The notes below the pieces were generated by a model that saw only the letters and a list, made by a program, of their open reading frames with translations, was not told the DNA's origin and did not search any database. Positions 9,128 to 17,839 of a stretch of 64,000 nucleotides of DNA are shown here, one piece after another. Made by a program: the position numbers and the translations under genes. Origin of the DNA: Paenibacillus xylanilyticus (GTDB lineage Bacteria > Bacillota > Bacilli > Paenibacillales > Paenibacillaceae); the NCBI RefSeq assembly GCF_009664365.1, contig NZ_CP044310.1, forward strand, positions 1,871,001 to 1,935,000, given 5' to 3'. Within the stretch, counting starts at the first letter, position 1; each line of letters begins with the position of its first letter.

Positions 9128-10081
9128 TTATGCTCCCCTCCAATATTTACCCTGCCATGAATCACGTAAACGTAATTCGCGGTCAATGGAATTCAGCACT
9201 TCCCACTTTTTCATGGACCACATCGGCCCAATCAACAGATCACGCGGAGCATCACCGGTGAGGCGATGCACAATCATTTCCGGCGGAAGCATCTCGAGTG
9301 TATCGACAATCAGTTTGATGTACTCGTCTTGTTCCAGGAATCGAAGAAGCCCGGCTTCATACTGTTTGACCATTGGCGTCTTGCGCATGAGGTGCAGCAG
9401 ATGGATCTTAATGCCTTGCACATCCATATTGGCTACTGCGCGTCCGGTATCCAGCATCATTTCATGCGTTTCCTGAGGCAAGCCATAGATGATATGTGTA
9501 CACACACGTATATTCCGTTTCCGCAGTTTCTCTACGGCCTCTTCATAACATTTCGTATCATGCGCGCGGTTGATGAGCGTTGAGGTCGACTCGTGGATGG
9601 TTTGGAGTCCCATTTCAACCCACAGGTAGGTACGTTCATTCAGTTCGGCCAGGTAATCCACAACATCGTCAGGCAGACAATCGGGGCGAGTGGCGATGGA
9701 CAGACCAACGACACCGGGCTGTTGTAAAATCACTTCAAAATACTCACGGAGCTGCTCCACAGGAGCATACGTGTTCGTATATGCCTGGAAATAGCCAATG
9801 TACTGGGCCGTAGGCCATTTGAGGTGCTGTTTGTCCCGAATCGTATTAAATTGGGTAACCAGATCATCCCGCCGGCTGCCGGCAAAATCTCCTGATCCCC
9901 GTGCACTGCAGAAGGTACATCCGCCTTTGGCAATTGAACCGTCACGGTTTGGGCAGGTGAATCCTGCATCAAGCATAACTTTGAACACTTTATTGTTGAA
10001 CTCGTTTCGCATTTCATAATTCCAGGTGTGGAATCGTTTATCTCCCCAGGAAAGAGGAGGTTGTATTGCAGGTGCATTCAT
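9128..10081 (-). CDS. ytqA: YtqA-type radical SAM protein (TIGR01212 family)
   Basis: A 317-residue radical SAM enzyme. The cluster ligands are in AGFTCPNRDG and KGGCTFC, i.e. the C-x7-C-x2-C-like spacing of the TIGR01212/Elp3-related group. It continues with GYFQAYTNTYAP, GLSIATRPDC and a partial TIM barrel (VEMGLQTIHE). The YtqA/YtqB pair is conserved in Bacillales, and the two are linked to mnm5(s2)U tRNA modification; that role here is inferred. ATG start with AAAGGAGC upstream. The C-terminal coding end contains the ribosome site of ytqB. Confidence 0.9.
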   Translation of the reverse strand: MNAPAIQPPLSWGDKRFHTWNYEMRNEFNNKVFKVMLDAGFTCPNRDGSIAKGGCTFCSARGSGDFAGSRRDDLVTQFNTIRDKQHLKWPTAQYIGYFQAYTNTYAPVEQLREYFEVILQQPGVVGLSIATRPDCLPDDVVDYLAELNERTYLWVEMGLQTIHESTSTLINRAHDTKCYEEAVEKLRKRNIRVCTHIIYGLPQETHEMMLDTGRAVANMDVQGIKIHLLHLMRKTPMVKQYEAGLLRFLEQDEYIKLIVDTLEMLPPEMIVHRLTGDAPRDLLIGPMWSMKKWEVLNSIDRELRLRDSWQGKYWRGA

Positions 10082-10386
10082 CTTCAGGGTGCTCCTTTGG
10101 CTGCCGCATTCCCTCTCGGGAGAGACAGATGTTTATCTATTCACGTGATAGAACGGATTGTAATAATCCGTGTCTCCATGGACTTTAACCATTGTATCAA
10201 AAAACGCAAAAAAAGGGGAATTCGAACTCAAAAATAGACTGGTTTATCAAGGTTTTTCGCTTGCTATAGTTTACACCTTGTGTTATATTTAACTTAACGT
10301 CAGACAGCATCCAATGGGTACTATTCATCATAGCATTTGAATCAAAATTGACGTCATGGACCATACTAAACCGTGAGGTGATATGA

Positions 10387-10587
10387 ATGAATTCCCAAGT
10401 TAAAAACAATAACCTTCATCATGTATCAGTAGAACTGACGGCAGAAGAAGCACTGGCTTTGACAGGTGTTCGTTTTAATGGAAATCCGAAAGTGGAAGCG
10501 GCTGCAAGACAAAAAGTTCGCACAGCTTTCGAAAAGACATTTGATTTTTCACACCAAGATAAGGTAGACTATGAACTATTAAAGTAG
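10387..10587 (+). CDS. Small protein of unknown function, 66 residues
   Basis: A short acidic/basic mixed protein with no membrane segment. It contains VSVELTAEEALALTGVRF, then KVEAAARQKVRTAFEK, a helical pattern. The ATG at 10387 is supported by GTGAGGTG 7-10 nt upstream; a nearer ATG at 10383 runs into a stop after six codons. The gene is monocistronic, divergent from ytqA, and is closed by a strong terminator. I do not recognise the family. Confidence 0.7.
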   Translation: MNSQVKNNNLHHVSVELTAEEALALTGVRFNGNPKVEAAARQKVRTAFEKTFDFSHQDKVDYELLK

Positions 10588-10617
10588 TTGGACCCCAATT
10601 CCAAATAAATCGAAGAG

Positions 10618-10665
10618 GGAATCTTTGAGATTTGCCCCAAGTGGCAGATCCGAAGATTCCTTTTT
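10618..10665 (+). terminator. Rho-independent terminator
   Basis: GGAATCTT (10618-10625) pairs with AAGATTCC (10653-10660), with an inner GAT-TGCC/GGCA-ATC extension, followed by TTTTT. It ends the 66-residue gene and precedes trmB. Confidence 0.9.
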
Positions 10666-10738
10666 CATTGCTCTTTACAATTGGCCGGTTCTTCGGCAAA
10701 ATGAGTCTGAGACAAGTATGGACAAACGGAGGAATAAA

Positions 10739-11488
10739 ATGCGTTTACGTGGCAGAAAAGGGATTCGGGAAAATCTGGAGGAGCAAGTGGATCTTGTTGT
10801 TCTGGAACCCAAACAGTACAAGGGGAAATGGTCTGAACTGTTTGGCAATGACCATCCGATCTTTGTTGAATTTGGTATGGGTAAAGGTCAATTTATCAGC
10901 CAAATGAGTTATAAATATCCGCAATACAATTTTATCGGTATCGATATGTATGATGAATTGGTGCGCCGGGCTAGTGAGAAGGCCCGTAATGCGTGGAGTG
11001 AGTGTGATGTAGAAACTCCGCCCAATGTGAAGCTTGTGCTGGCGAACATTGAACAGATCGAGGAAGTGTTCGAAGTGGCTGAACTGGAACGAATCTATCT
11101 GAACTTCAGTGACCCATGGCCAAAAGCCAAGCATGCACGCCGCCGTTTGACTCATCCGCGGTTTTTGAAGAAATACACGGAGCTGCTTAACGCCAAGGGC
11201 CAAATTCATTTCAAAACCGATTCGGAGACCTTGTTCGAGTTCTCGCTTAACGCGATTGCCGACTACGGTCTGCAGATGACTAATCTGTCCCTGAACCTTC
11301 ACCGTGATGGATTGAATGAAGAGCATGTCATGACAGAATACGAGCAGAAATTCATGGGTAAAGGCATGAACATTCACCGTGTGGAAGTAATTGTGGGTGA
11401 AGAAGCGCTGCGTGAGTATCAGCAGATGCGTCTGGACAAGTACAAAGTACGTGAAGCTTCGGATGATTCCGGAGAAGACCAAGAGTAA
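10739..11488 (+). CDS. trmB: tRNA (guanine-N7-)-methyltransferase
   Basis: A 249-residue TrmB that makes m7G46 in the variable loop of tRNAs using SAM. Visible are MRLRGRKG at the N-terminus, VEFGMGKGQF (SAM motif I), FIGIDMYDELV, LNFSDPWPKAKHARRRL (the hallmark DPWPK catalytic strip) and FKTDSETLFEF. The start at 10739 is chosen because GGAGG lies 7 nt upstream and it matches the family N-terminus. A longer in-frame reading from 10625 would run through the preceding terminator. Confidence 0.95.
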   Translation: MRLRGRKGIRENLEEQVDLVVLEPKQYKGKWSELFGNDHPIFVEFGMGKGQFISQMSYKYPQYNFIGIDMYDELVRRASEKARNAWSECDVETPPNVKLVLANIEQIEEVFEVAELERIYLNFSDPWPKAKHARRRLTHPRFLKKYTELLNAKGQIHFKTDSETLFEFSLNAIADYGLQMTNLSLNLHRDGLNEEHVMTEYEQKFMGKGMNIHRVEVIVGEEALREYQQMRLDKYKVREASDDSGEDQE

Positions 11489-11496
11489 TAATGAAT

Positions 11497-11548
11497 AAGC
11501 GGCACATGGAGGAGAGACTCATCACTTCGTGTGCAGCTTTTTTTTTTT
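11497..11548 (+). terminator. Rho-independent terminator after trmB
   Basis: AAGCGGCACA pairs with TGTGCAGCTT with one mismatch, then a run of 10 or more T residues to 11548. Confidence 0.85.
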
Positions 11549-11589
11549 GATTTTTCTTCTTCAAGATCATTTAGGAGATATCAATATCA

Positions 11590-13842
11590 TTACATTTGCT
11601 CGGAGCGCAGTTCCTTGCGACGATAATCATTGGGGGTCACTCCATTAAACTTTTTGAACATGCGATAAAAGTAGGAGCTGTTCGTGAATCCCGTTTTCTC
11701 TGCAATATCTGCAACGGAATTCTCGGTCTCAATCAGCAGATGCTGGGCTTTGATGATTCGTGTCTCGTTAATCACATCCGTTAGTCCTTTTAACGTGAGT
11801 TGTTTATACAGCCTGCTGATATAGATGGGCGACATGGTGAGTTCCTCAGCAATGGAGGTGAGGCAGAGATTGGTGTCGGCATAGTCCCGTTCAATAATGC
11901 TGTTAATTCGGCGTAGGAGCTCTTCATGCCTCAGCGTTCGCTTCTCTTCCACTTTTAATCCCAACTCATCGAATAGACGATAGAAATGGGCATGGACTTC
12001 ACGGAGCTCCTCCGCTTCATGGAGAGGTAGCATTGCAGCGTCCGAGATCGTGTTCAGTGTAAGCTGGTTATTTTTCTTAAGCGTATTGCGTACGTGGTTC
12101 AGTGTCATCGTCAGATGGGATAGAGCCAACTGGAATACGGTAAAAGGGTATGCTGCCGTTTCATCCACAATATCCGTATAAATTTGTTTGGCTTCGCATG
12201 TTTTTCCTGTCATGAGGCAATCAATGAGCTGCCGCTCTTTACTTGCCGGAAATGCATATTCCTTGGCCTGATACGCCATGATGTCAGTTGTGTACAGCAG
12301 GCAGCCCGGACCGCTGAATAATCGGTGCAGGGAAGCCTCCGCTGAGTGGGGGTAGCCGGCGATCGCATCCTCGAAAGAGTTTTCCTCGGGCCCGACAGTG
12401 AACGAAACGGAGCATTTCAGATGCAGCATTACCGCATCCTGCAGCATACGCAGTAGTTCCTCCATATCTTCCTCTTCATCCTGTACGTTTTGCTGATCAG
12501 GATTTTTGTGATTGAAAAGAAGGCTAATCATGTCCCCGCCCATATCGACGGTTTCCGTGTGGTAGCGAAATTCCGCCGATTCCATGCAAATGTTCATCAT
12601 CGCATATTTTACCAGCTTGATATCGTCCCGGTAGGTTTCGCAAAAATCAGAAAAACGATCAATACGCAACAATACCAGTCTGGACGGACGATAAACCTGG
12701 ACAGACGAACCATAAAACTTCATGCGCTCTTCCAAAATCCCCCCGGAGACTGTCTCTCGCCCCTGTAGAGCACCGCGCAAATAATCCTGACGCAAGATGT
12801 GCAGACTGCCACGACGCTCGGCTTCCATAACTCGCATGCGAACAATGACTTTATCGATGGGGTGATATAACTTCCGAGAAACTAGGTAAGAGAGCAGCAA
12901 TCCAGCAATCAGCAAGCCCAGACAAAACAGAACGGTGTGTGTGCGCATGCTGCGAATATCAGCAGTGATCAGATGATCAGGTGTAATTCGTACATAACGC
13001 CATCCCAAATTATCAGGTGCAGTATAGGTGATAAGTGATTTTTCCCCGTCAACGTCAGCGGTAAAGTAGGCAGATTGCTCCGTATTTTGCAGAATGGGGC
13101 GCATGAAAGCTTCCTTGGAGAGATCCTGCATTAAGGTCCGATCTCCAAAATCAGACAGCAGCTGTCCGTTTTCGTTAATAATAAATGTTTTGCCCGGCTG
13201 ATCCACTGCATTGATGTTGGGACTTAACCAATCGTCCTTGATATTGACTACGACGGCGTAGTTTAATTCGGCATTATCATTGATCGTGTCATAGCAGAGA
13301 TAGGTGTAGCTATTCACTTCAACTTCTTCTGTAGAACCAACCTGGTAAGTACGCGGGATCGGAACAAAGGGTTTGTATTCATGAAATCGCTGGAGGATAT
13401 CCTTAATCCCCTGGTCGTCTAATTCGGCTAGGGTCTGCTGACCATTACGTGTTTCTGAACTGATAAAGAATTCGTTGCTTTTGGAGTTGTATACATAGAT
13501 GGATTCGATAAAGGGAAGGGACATGCGGTAGTTATCGAGCTGCTCCATGGCTGGAGTGACTTCATAAATGCTTGGTTTAGAGTACAGGAGAAGTGCAGAG
13601 ATGCTGTAGTCCTGATAAATCTGATAAGACAACGATTTGGCCGTTTCGGTCATTTTGGATACTTCGCGGCTGGTCTGTGTGAGACTGTTCATATCAGTGC
13701 GATAGACCTGGCGGAGAGCGATGCGATTGTAGTTGACGTAGAGAATGGCAGAAGCGACGAGCAGGGTAGCAACGGTACTGACAATGATGCCAATCAGTAT
13801 CCGAGAAAATACGTTTTGACTGTCCTCCGAACGTTTGCGCAT
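11590..13842 (-). CDS. Membrane-anchored AraC-family transcriptional regulator with extracellular sensor
   Basis: A 750-residue one-component regulator. An N-terminal transmembrane segment (about 17-38) and a second one near residues 298-318 (TVLFCLGLLIAGLLLSYLV) enclose an extracellular Cache-like sensor. A cytoplasmic linker follows, and the last 100 residues form an AraC double helix-turn-helix: LTSIAEELTMSPIYISRLYK and VADIAEKTGFTNSSYFYRMF, ending in TPNDYRR. This architecture is common in Paenibacillus beside sugar importers. ATG at 13842 follows GGGGG at about 9 nt; a TTG directly before it is an alternative. It is divergent from the transporter at 14245 and probably regulates it; the ligand is unknown. 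Confidence 0.9.
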   Translation of the reverse strand: MRKRSEDSQNVFSRILIGIIVSTVATLLVASAILYVNYNRIALRQVYRTDMNSLTQTSREVSKMTETAKSLSYQIYQDYSISALLLYSKPSIYEVTPAMEQLDNYRMSLPFIESIYVYNSKSNEFFISSETRNGQQTLAELDDQGIKDILQRFHEYKPFVPIPRTYQVGSTEEVEVNSYTYLCYDTINDNAELNYAVVVNIKDDWLSPNINAVDQPGKTFIINENGQLLSDFGDRTLMQDLSKEAFMRPILQNTEQSAYFTADVDGEKSLITYTAPDNLGWRYVRITPDHLITADIRSMRTHTVLFCLGLLIAGLLLSYLVSRKLYHPIDKVIVRMRVMEAERRGSLHILRQDYLRGALQGRETVSGGILEERMKFYGSSVQVYRPSRLVLLRIDRFSDFCETYRDDIKLVKYAMMNICMESAEFRYHTETVDMGGDMISLLFNHKNPDQQNVQDEEEDMEELLRMLQDAVMLHLKCSVSFTVGPEENSFEDAIAGYPHSAEASLHRLFSGPGCLLYTTDIMAYQAKEYAFPASKERQLIDCLMTGKTCEAKQIYTDIVDETAAYPFTVFQLALSHLTMTLNHVRNTLKKNNQLTLNTISDAAMLPLHEAEELREVHAHFYRLFDELGLKVEEKRTLRHEELLRRINSIIERDYADTNLCLTSIAEELTMSPIYISRLYKQLTLKGLTDVINETRIIKAQHLLIETENSVADIAEKTGFTNSSYFYRMFKKFNGVTPNDYRRKELRSEQM

Positions 13843-13958
13843 CAATCAGTTCCCCCTGAACATGTGCATTTTGGGTGAGAAAAACTTATTTCACAGCGTT
13901 ATGCTCTGTTTCACAGCAGGCCGCTTTGGATGAGGGTAGCCCTTCAAATTATATATCA

Positions 13959-13972
13959 TGTATGCGTTTACA
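13959..13972. promoter_or_regulatory. cre-like site in the divergent regulator/transporter region
   Basis: TGTATGCGTTTACA fits TGWAANCGNTNWCA at 13 of 14 positions and is nearly palindromic. Its location upstream of a carbohydrate importer agrees with CcpA control, which is inference. Confidence 0.5.
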
Positions 13973-14011
13973 TCAATGTTGTACAAGGTTTAAAAGGTTG
14001 TTTCAGTACAT

Positions 14012-14138
14012 ATCGTTCAACTTTCGCTGAATTGTTCACGATGCCCAGGTTATGCACGATATCAACATTTGTGAACGTACTGGAGTTCTTTTCAGTGTTG
14101 GTTCACATTGTTCATACCCGGTTTGGCAACATCGTTCA
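14012..14138. repeat. Cluster of RTYGTTCA-like repeats, candidate operators
   Basis: Five direct copies: ATCGTTCA (14012-14019), ATTGTTCA (14031-14038), TTGGTTCA (14098-14105), ATTGTTCA (14107-14114), ATCGTTCA (14131-14138). One inverted copy lies at 14072-14079 (TGAACGTA). They sit between the divergent AraC regulator and the first permease gene. They are plausible binding sites of that regulator; nothing else in the window shows such a cluster. Confidence 0.5.
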
Positions 14139-14244
14139 TTTTCCGGGGGGAAGCTTCAGTATCCGGGAGCGGGAAGGGCGTCTACACTAAAAACAGAGCT
14201 CCACGGCGCATCTGCGCTGCAAGAAATCCGGGAGGGATCGAGCC

Positions 14245-15150
14245 ATGCTCAAAGAACTGAACAAAAACAAAATCATGTTTCTGATGCTGCTGCCTACACT
14301 GATCTTTTTTCTCATTAACTCGTATTTTCCGATGGTGGGTATCTATTATGCGTTTACCCGGTACGACTTTGAAGGCGGATTATTCGGCAGTCCCTTCGTA
14401 GGGCTGGAAAACTTCAAGTTTCTCTGGCAGTCCGGCATGCTGCTGAAGCTTACGACCAACACGGTCGGTTATAACCTGGCTTTCATTGTACTGGGGAACG
14501 GACTCGCCATTTTCTGTGCCATTATGTTAAGTGAAGTCCGTGGCAAGCTCTTTAAGAAAATTACGCAATCCGTGATGTTCTTACCCTATTTCATCTCCTT
14601 TGTACTACTCAGTGTAATCGCTTACAACATGTTCAACTACGAATCCGGTTTTGTAAACACGGTGCTCAAACGCTTTGAAGCAGGCCCGATTGATATTTAT
14701 AACACACCCTGGATATGGGTGTTCCTGATCATTATCTTTTATCTATGGAAGAATCTTGGCTACAGTATGGTGATCTATCTGGCGGCTATTACCGGGATCA
14801 GTGACGAGTATTATGAGGCTGCCCGAATTGATGGAGCGAATATTTTTCAGCGTATCTGGTATATTACCGTTCCGATGCTGAAACCGACCTTTGTCATTCT
14901 GCTTCTGTTCTCTCTGGGGAGCATTATGAAGGGACAATTTGATCTTTTTTATCAGCTTATTGGCAATAACGGTGTGCTGTATAACGCCACAGACATCATT
15001 GATACGTACGTGTATCGCTCCCTGAAAGTGACCTTTGATATCGGAATGGCTACCGCAGCAGGCCTGTACCAGTCTCTATTCGGCTTCATTTTGATCATGA
15101 CCGTGAACTATATCATTCGAAAAGTAAATGAGGATTACGCCTTGTTCTAA
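14245..15150 (+). CDS. Carbohydrate ABC transporter permease (LplB/YtcP type)
   Basis: A 301-residue inner-membrane permease. There are six predicted spans, starting with MFLMLLPTLIFFLINSYF, and the cytoplasmic EAA loop is at AARIDGANIFQRIWYITVP. It pairs with the permease at 15181 to form the channel of an oligosaccharide importer of the LplABC/YtcQP/aldouronate family. ATG at 14245 follows GGGAGGGAT. No ATPase is encoded nearby, so a shared MsmX-type ATPase probably drives it. The substrate is not evident. Confidence 0.9.
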   Translation: MLKELNKNKIMFLMLLPTLIFFLINSYFPMVGIYYAFTRYDFEGGLFGSPFVGLENFKFLWQSGMLLKLTTNTVGYNLAFIVLGNGLAIFCAIMLSEVRGKLFKKITQSVMFLPYFISFVLLSVIAYNMFNYESGFVNTVLKRFEAGPIDIYNTPWIWVFLIIIFYLWKNLGYSMVIYLAAITGISDEYYEAARIDGANIFQRIWYITVPMLKPTFVILLLFSLGSIMKGQFDLFYQLIGNNGVLYNATDIIDTYVYRSLKVTFDIGMATAAGLYQSLFGFILIMTVNYIIRKVNEDYALF

Positions 15151-15180
15151 ACCGCCCGACGGGCAGAAGGGAGAACCATC

Positions 15181-16083
15181 ATGCATACTACCCGTGCCAG
15201 AGATTCGGAATTTACCTTGCTGTTTAAGATCATCGCTTATGGCGTCATTCTGATTTTGTCCATCATGTGCCTGCTGCCTTTTCTTCTAATCCTATCCGGC
15301 TCGTTCAGCAGCAATGAATCGATTGTAAGAGATGGATATCATCTCTTTCCAACAGACTTTTCCCTGGAAGGCTATCAAATGGTGTTCAAGTTCCCTACTC
15401 AAGTGCTGAAAGCATACGGAGTGACTGTCTTTACAACCGTTGTGGGGACCGCGCTCGGACTGTTTCTCATTACGATGGCGGGCTTCGTACTGCAGCGCAA
15501 AGATTTTAAATACCGCAATACCTTCTCTTTCTTCATCTACTTCACCACGCTCTTTGGCGGTGGGTTGGTGCCTTGGTACATTATGCTGGCAAATTACTTC
15601 AATCTGACGGATACGTATACCGTATTGATTTTCCCTGGATTGATGACGCCATTTCTCATCATTTTGATGAAAAACTTTATCCGTTCCGCCGTTCCGGATG
15701 AGCTGGTTGAATCCGCCAAAATGGATGGCGCGAATGATTTCCGCATTTACTTCAGCATTGTATTGAAACTGGCGATGCCTGGGATCGCAACCGTAGGTTT
15801 ATTTTTAGCTCTGGGGTACTGGAATGACTGGTTTACTTCGTCCCTGTTCATTAACAACCCGGATATGTACCAGCTGCAGTTTTACCTGTATAACACGATG
15901 AATACGATTACTTTCATTGATCAGATGGCCATCGGCACAGGAATTACACTCAGCCTGGATGTACCTACGGAATCAACCAAGATGGCTATGGCGATTGTGG
16001 TGACGGGTCCGATATTGTTCCTCTATCCGTTTGTACAGCGCTATTTTGTCAAAGGTCTTACGATTGGTGCGGTAAAAGGTTAG
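15181..16083 (+). CDS. Carbohydrate ABC transporter permease (LplC/YcjP type)
   Basis: A 300-residue second permease. It has an N-terminal span (FKIIAYGVILILSIMCLLPF), a SGSFSSNESI periplasmic-side segment, and the EAA loop ESAKMDGANDFRIYFSIVLK. The end KGLTIGAVKG is the typical close of this family. ATG at 15181, GAAGGGAG about 8 nt upstream, 30 nt after the first permease. The gap to the binding protein (about 100 nt) has no clear terminator. Confidence 0.92.
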   Translation: MHTTRARDSEFTLLFKIIAYGVILILSIMCLLPFLLILSGSFSSNESIVRDGYHLFPTDFSLEGYQMVFKFPTQVLKAYGVTVFTTVVGTALGLFLITMAGFVLQRKDFKYRNTFSFFIYFTTLFGGGLVPWYIMLANYFNLTDTYTVLIFPGLMTPFLIILMKNFIRSAVPDELVESAKMDGANDFRIYFSIVLKLAMPGIATVGLFLALGYWNDWFTSSLFINNPDMYQLQFYLYNTMNTITFIDQMAIGTGITLSLDVPTESTKMAMAIVVTGPILFLYPFVQRYFVKGLTIGAVKG

Positions 16084-16187
16084 AACGTAAAAATGCTCGG
16101 GGCGTCCGCCAGTTCTTCGTTTACTACTGCTCGCGTCCTGGCAGTTTACGCTAACATATAAGGTTTCCTACAAAAGGGAGGATGCAT

Positions 16188-17735
16188 ATGCGCAACAAAA
16201 TAATTCGGCACCTGTCTCTGGTGCTGGCCCTGATGATGTTTGCCGGGGTATTAGCCGCGTGTAATAACGGATCTGGGGGATCAGTACAAGGGGGCAAGGA
16301 GGGCACTTCACCAACAGACAAAGGCGAGAAGGTCACCCTTCAGTTTTATATGCTTGGGGACGCGCCCAAAGACTTGCCTGTCATTGAGTCCGAGATTAAC
16401 AAACTCGCTGAGGCTGATCTGAACGTCAACGTAAAATTCAACTACACTTCCTGGACGGATTGGGATCAAAAATATAAACTGCTTCTGTCTTCTGGCCAGC
16501 CGATTGACCTAATTTTCACTGCGGACTGGACATTCTATCAATCGTATGCCAAAAAAGGAGCATTCCTGCCGCTCGACGAGCTGCTGCCGAAGGCTGCACC
16601 AACATTGCAATCCCACGTACCCGATGACATGTGGAACGCTGTTAAAATCAATGAAAAAATCTATACCGTACCTTCGACCTGGATCGAATATGTGACAGAA
16701 GGAATTGCTTACCGTGAGGACCTGCGTGAAAAGTATAATTTGCCCAAACCAGAATCTCTGGAGACGCTTGAAGCTTATCTTGAAGGAATCAAAGCCAATG
16801 AACCGAGCATGATTCCGATCGCGGACAACAATTCCAATCACACTCACGGCATCCGTCAGTTGACCTCCAAATTGGTGAATACGGCTGGTCAGCTCCCTTA
16901 CGGACTTGATATTATGTACGATTCACCGTCAACCATCACATCCTATTGGGGATCAGCCCAGCATCTGGAGGATCTGAAAACGTACAAACGCTGGATGGAT
17001 AAAGGGTTTTTTCCGAAAAACGTGCTGAACGTAAAGGACACATCGAATTCACTGCTGCAAAATGGCAAGGCGGCTGTTGTTCTATCGGGCGAGAACCCGA
17101 ACAAGTTTAATGCGGATGTGATCAAAGTCCAATCTACGCATCCTGATTGGAAGCTGGGATACTTTGCTTATCCAAATGCCAAAGGTTTTGCACAGCCGGT
17201 TCATCCGATTCACAATGGATTCGCCATACCGCGAAGCAGCAAAAATCCGGAAAAGGCACTCGCTTTTTATGAGAAGCTGGTAACAGACAAACGTTACAAC
17301 TGGCTTACGGAATACGGTGTAGAAGGCAAGAACTTTGAAGTGCAGGATGGGTACTACAAAATGGTGGGCGATGCTCAAACCAATGGCTTCCCGCGCGAGG
17401 GCATGAATGGCTGGGCTTGGCGGAATCCGGACTTCATGCTCTATGATAAAACGTTCGACGACGTACTCGCCATGTTCGAGGAGCTCGATAAAATTAAGAA
17501 GCCGGATATCTTTACCGGATTTGCGGAGGATTGGACACCGTTTCAGGCGGAGAAGGCTGCGCTTGAGCAAGTGGAGAAACAGTATCTGTATCCACTGAAC
17601 GTTGGTTTGGTTGCAGACGTTGAAGCAGGCCTGAACACATTTATGGAAAAAGCTAAGCAGGCGGGGCTAGAGAAAATACAAGCAGAGTATACCAAACAAT
17701 GGCAGGAATATTTGAAATCGGCGGGCATTCAGTAG
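16188..17735 (+). CDS. Extracellular sugar-binding lipoprotein
   Basis: A 515-residue ABC solute-binding protein (family 1, LplA/YtcQ-like). The signal peptide RHLSLVLALMMFAGVLAAC ends in lipobox L-A-A-C. A Gly/Ser-rich tether follows, then the binding domain with LQFYMLGDAPKDLP, DLIFTADWTFYQ and PIHNGFAIPRSSKNPEKAL. It is anchored to the outer face of the membrane and delivers oligosaccharide to the two permeases upstream. The start is the second ATG at 16188: GGGAGG overlaps the first ATG (16182), leaving no spacing, while the second has 6 nt. Confidence 0.92.
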   Translation: MRNKIIRHLSLVLALMMFAGVLAACNNGSGGSVQGGKEGTSPTDKGEKVTLQFYMLGDAPKDLPVIESEINKLAEADLNVNVKFNYTSWTDWDQKYKLLLSSGQPIDLIFTADWTFYQSYAKKGAFLPLDELLPKAAPTLQSHVPDDMWNAVKINEKIYTVPSTWIEYVTEGIAYREDLREKYNLPKPESLETLEAYLEGIKANEPSMIPIADNNSNHTHGIRQLTSKLVNTAGQLPYGLDIMYDSPSTITSYWGSAQHLEDLKTYKRWMDKGFFPKNVLNVKDTSNSLLQNGKAAVVLSGENPNKFNADVIKVQSTHPDWKLGYFAYPNAKGFAQPVHPIHNGFAIPRSSKNPEKALAFYEKLVTDKRYNWLTEYGVEGKNFEVQDGYYKMVGDAQTNGFPREGMNGWAWRNPDFMLYDKTFDDVLAMFEELDKIKKPDIFTGFAEDWTPFQAEKAALEQVEKQYLYPLNVGLVADVEAGLNTFMEKAKQAGLEKIQAEYTKQWQEYLKSAGIQ

Positions 17736-17766
17736 TTTGTATTTATTTCTTTTTTTACTAGACATG

Positions 17767-17800
17767 AAAAAGGTGCCTTCAGATGGAAGGCACCTTTTTC
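17767..17800. terminator. Bidirectional terminator
   Basis: A 14-bp perfect stem AAAAAGGTGCCTTC (17767-17780) with its complement at 17786-17799. The A-run and T-run at the two ends serve both strands, between the converging binding protein and glycosyltransferase genes. Confidence 0.92.
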
Positions 17801-17839
17801 TTTGTATAAGTGTATGTGGCTTGTTTATCGAACTTTTGA

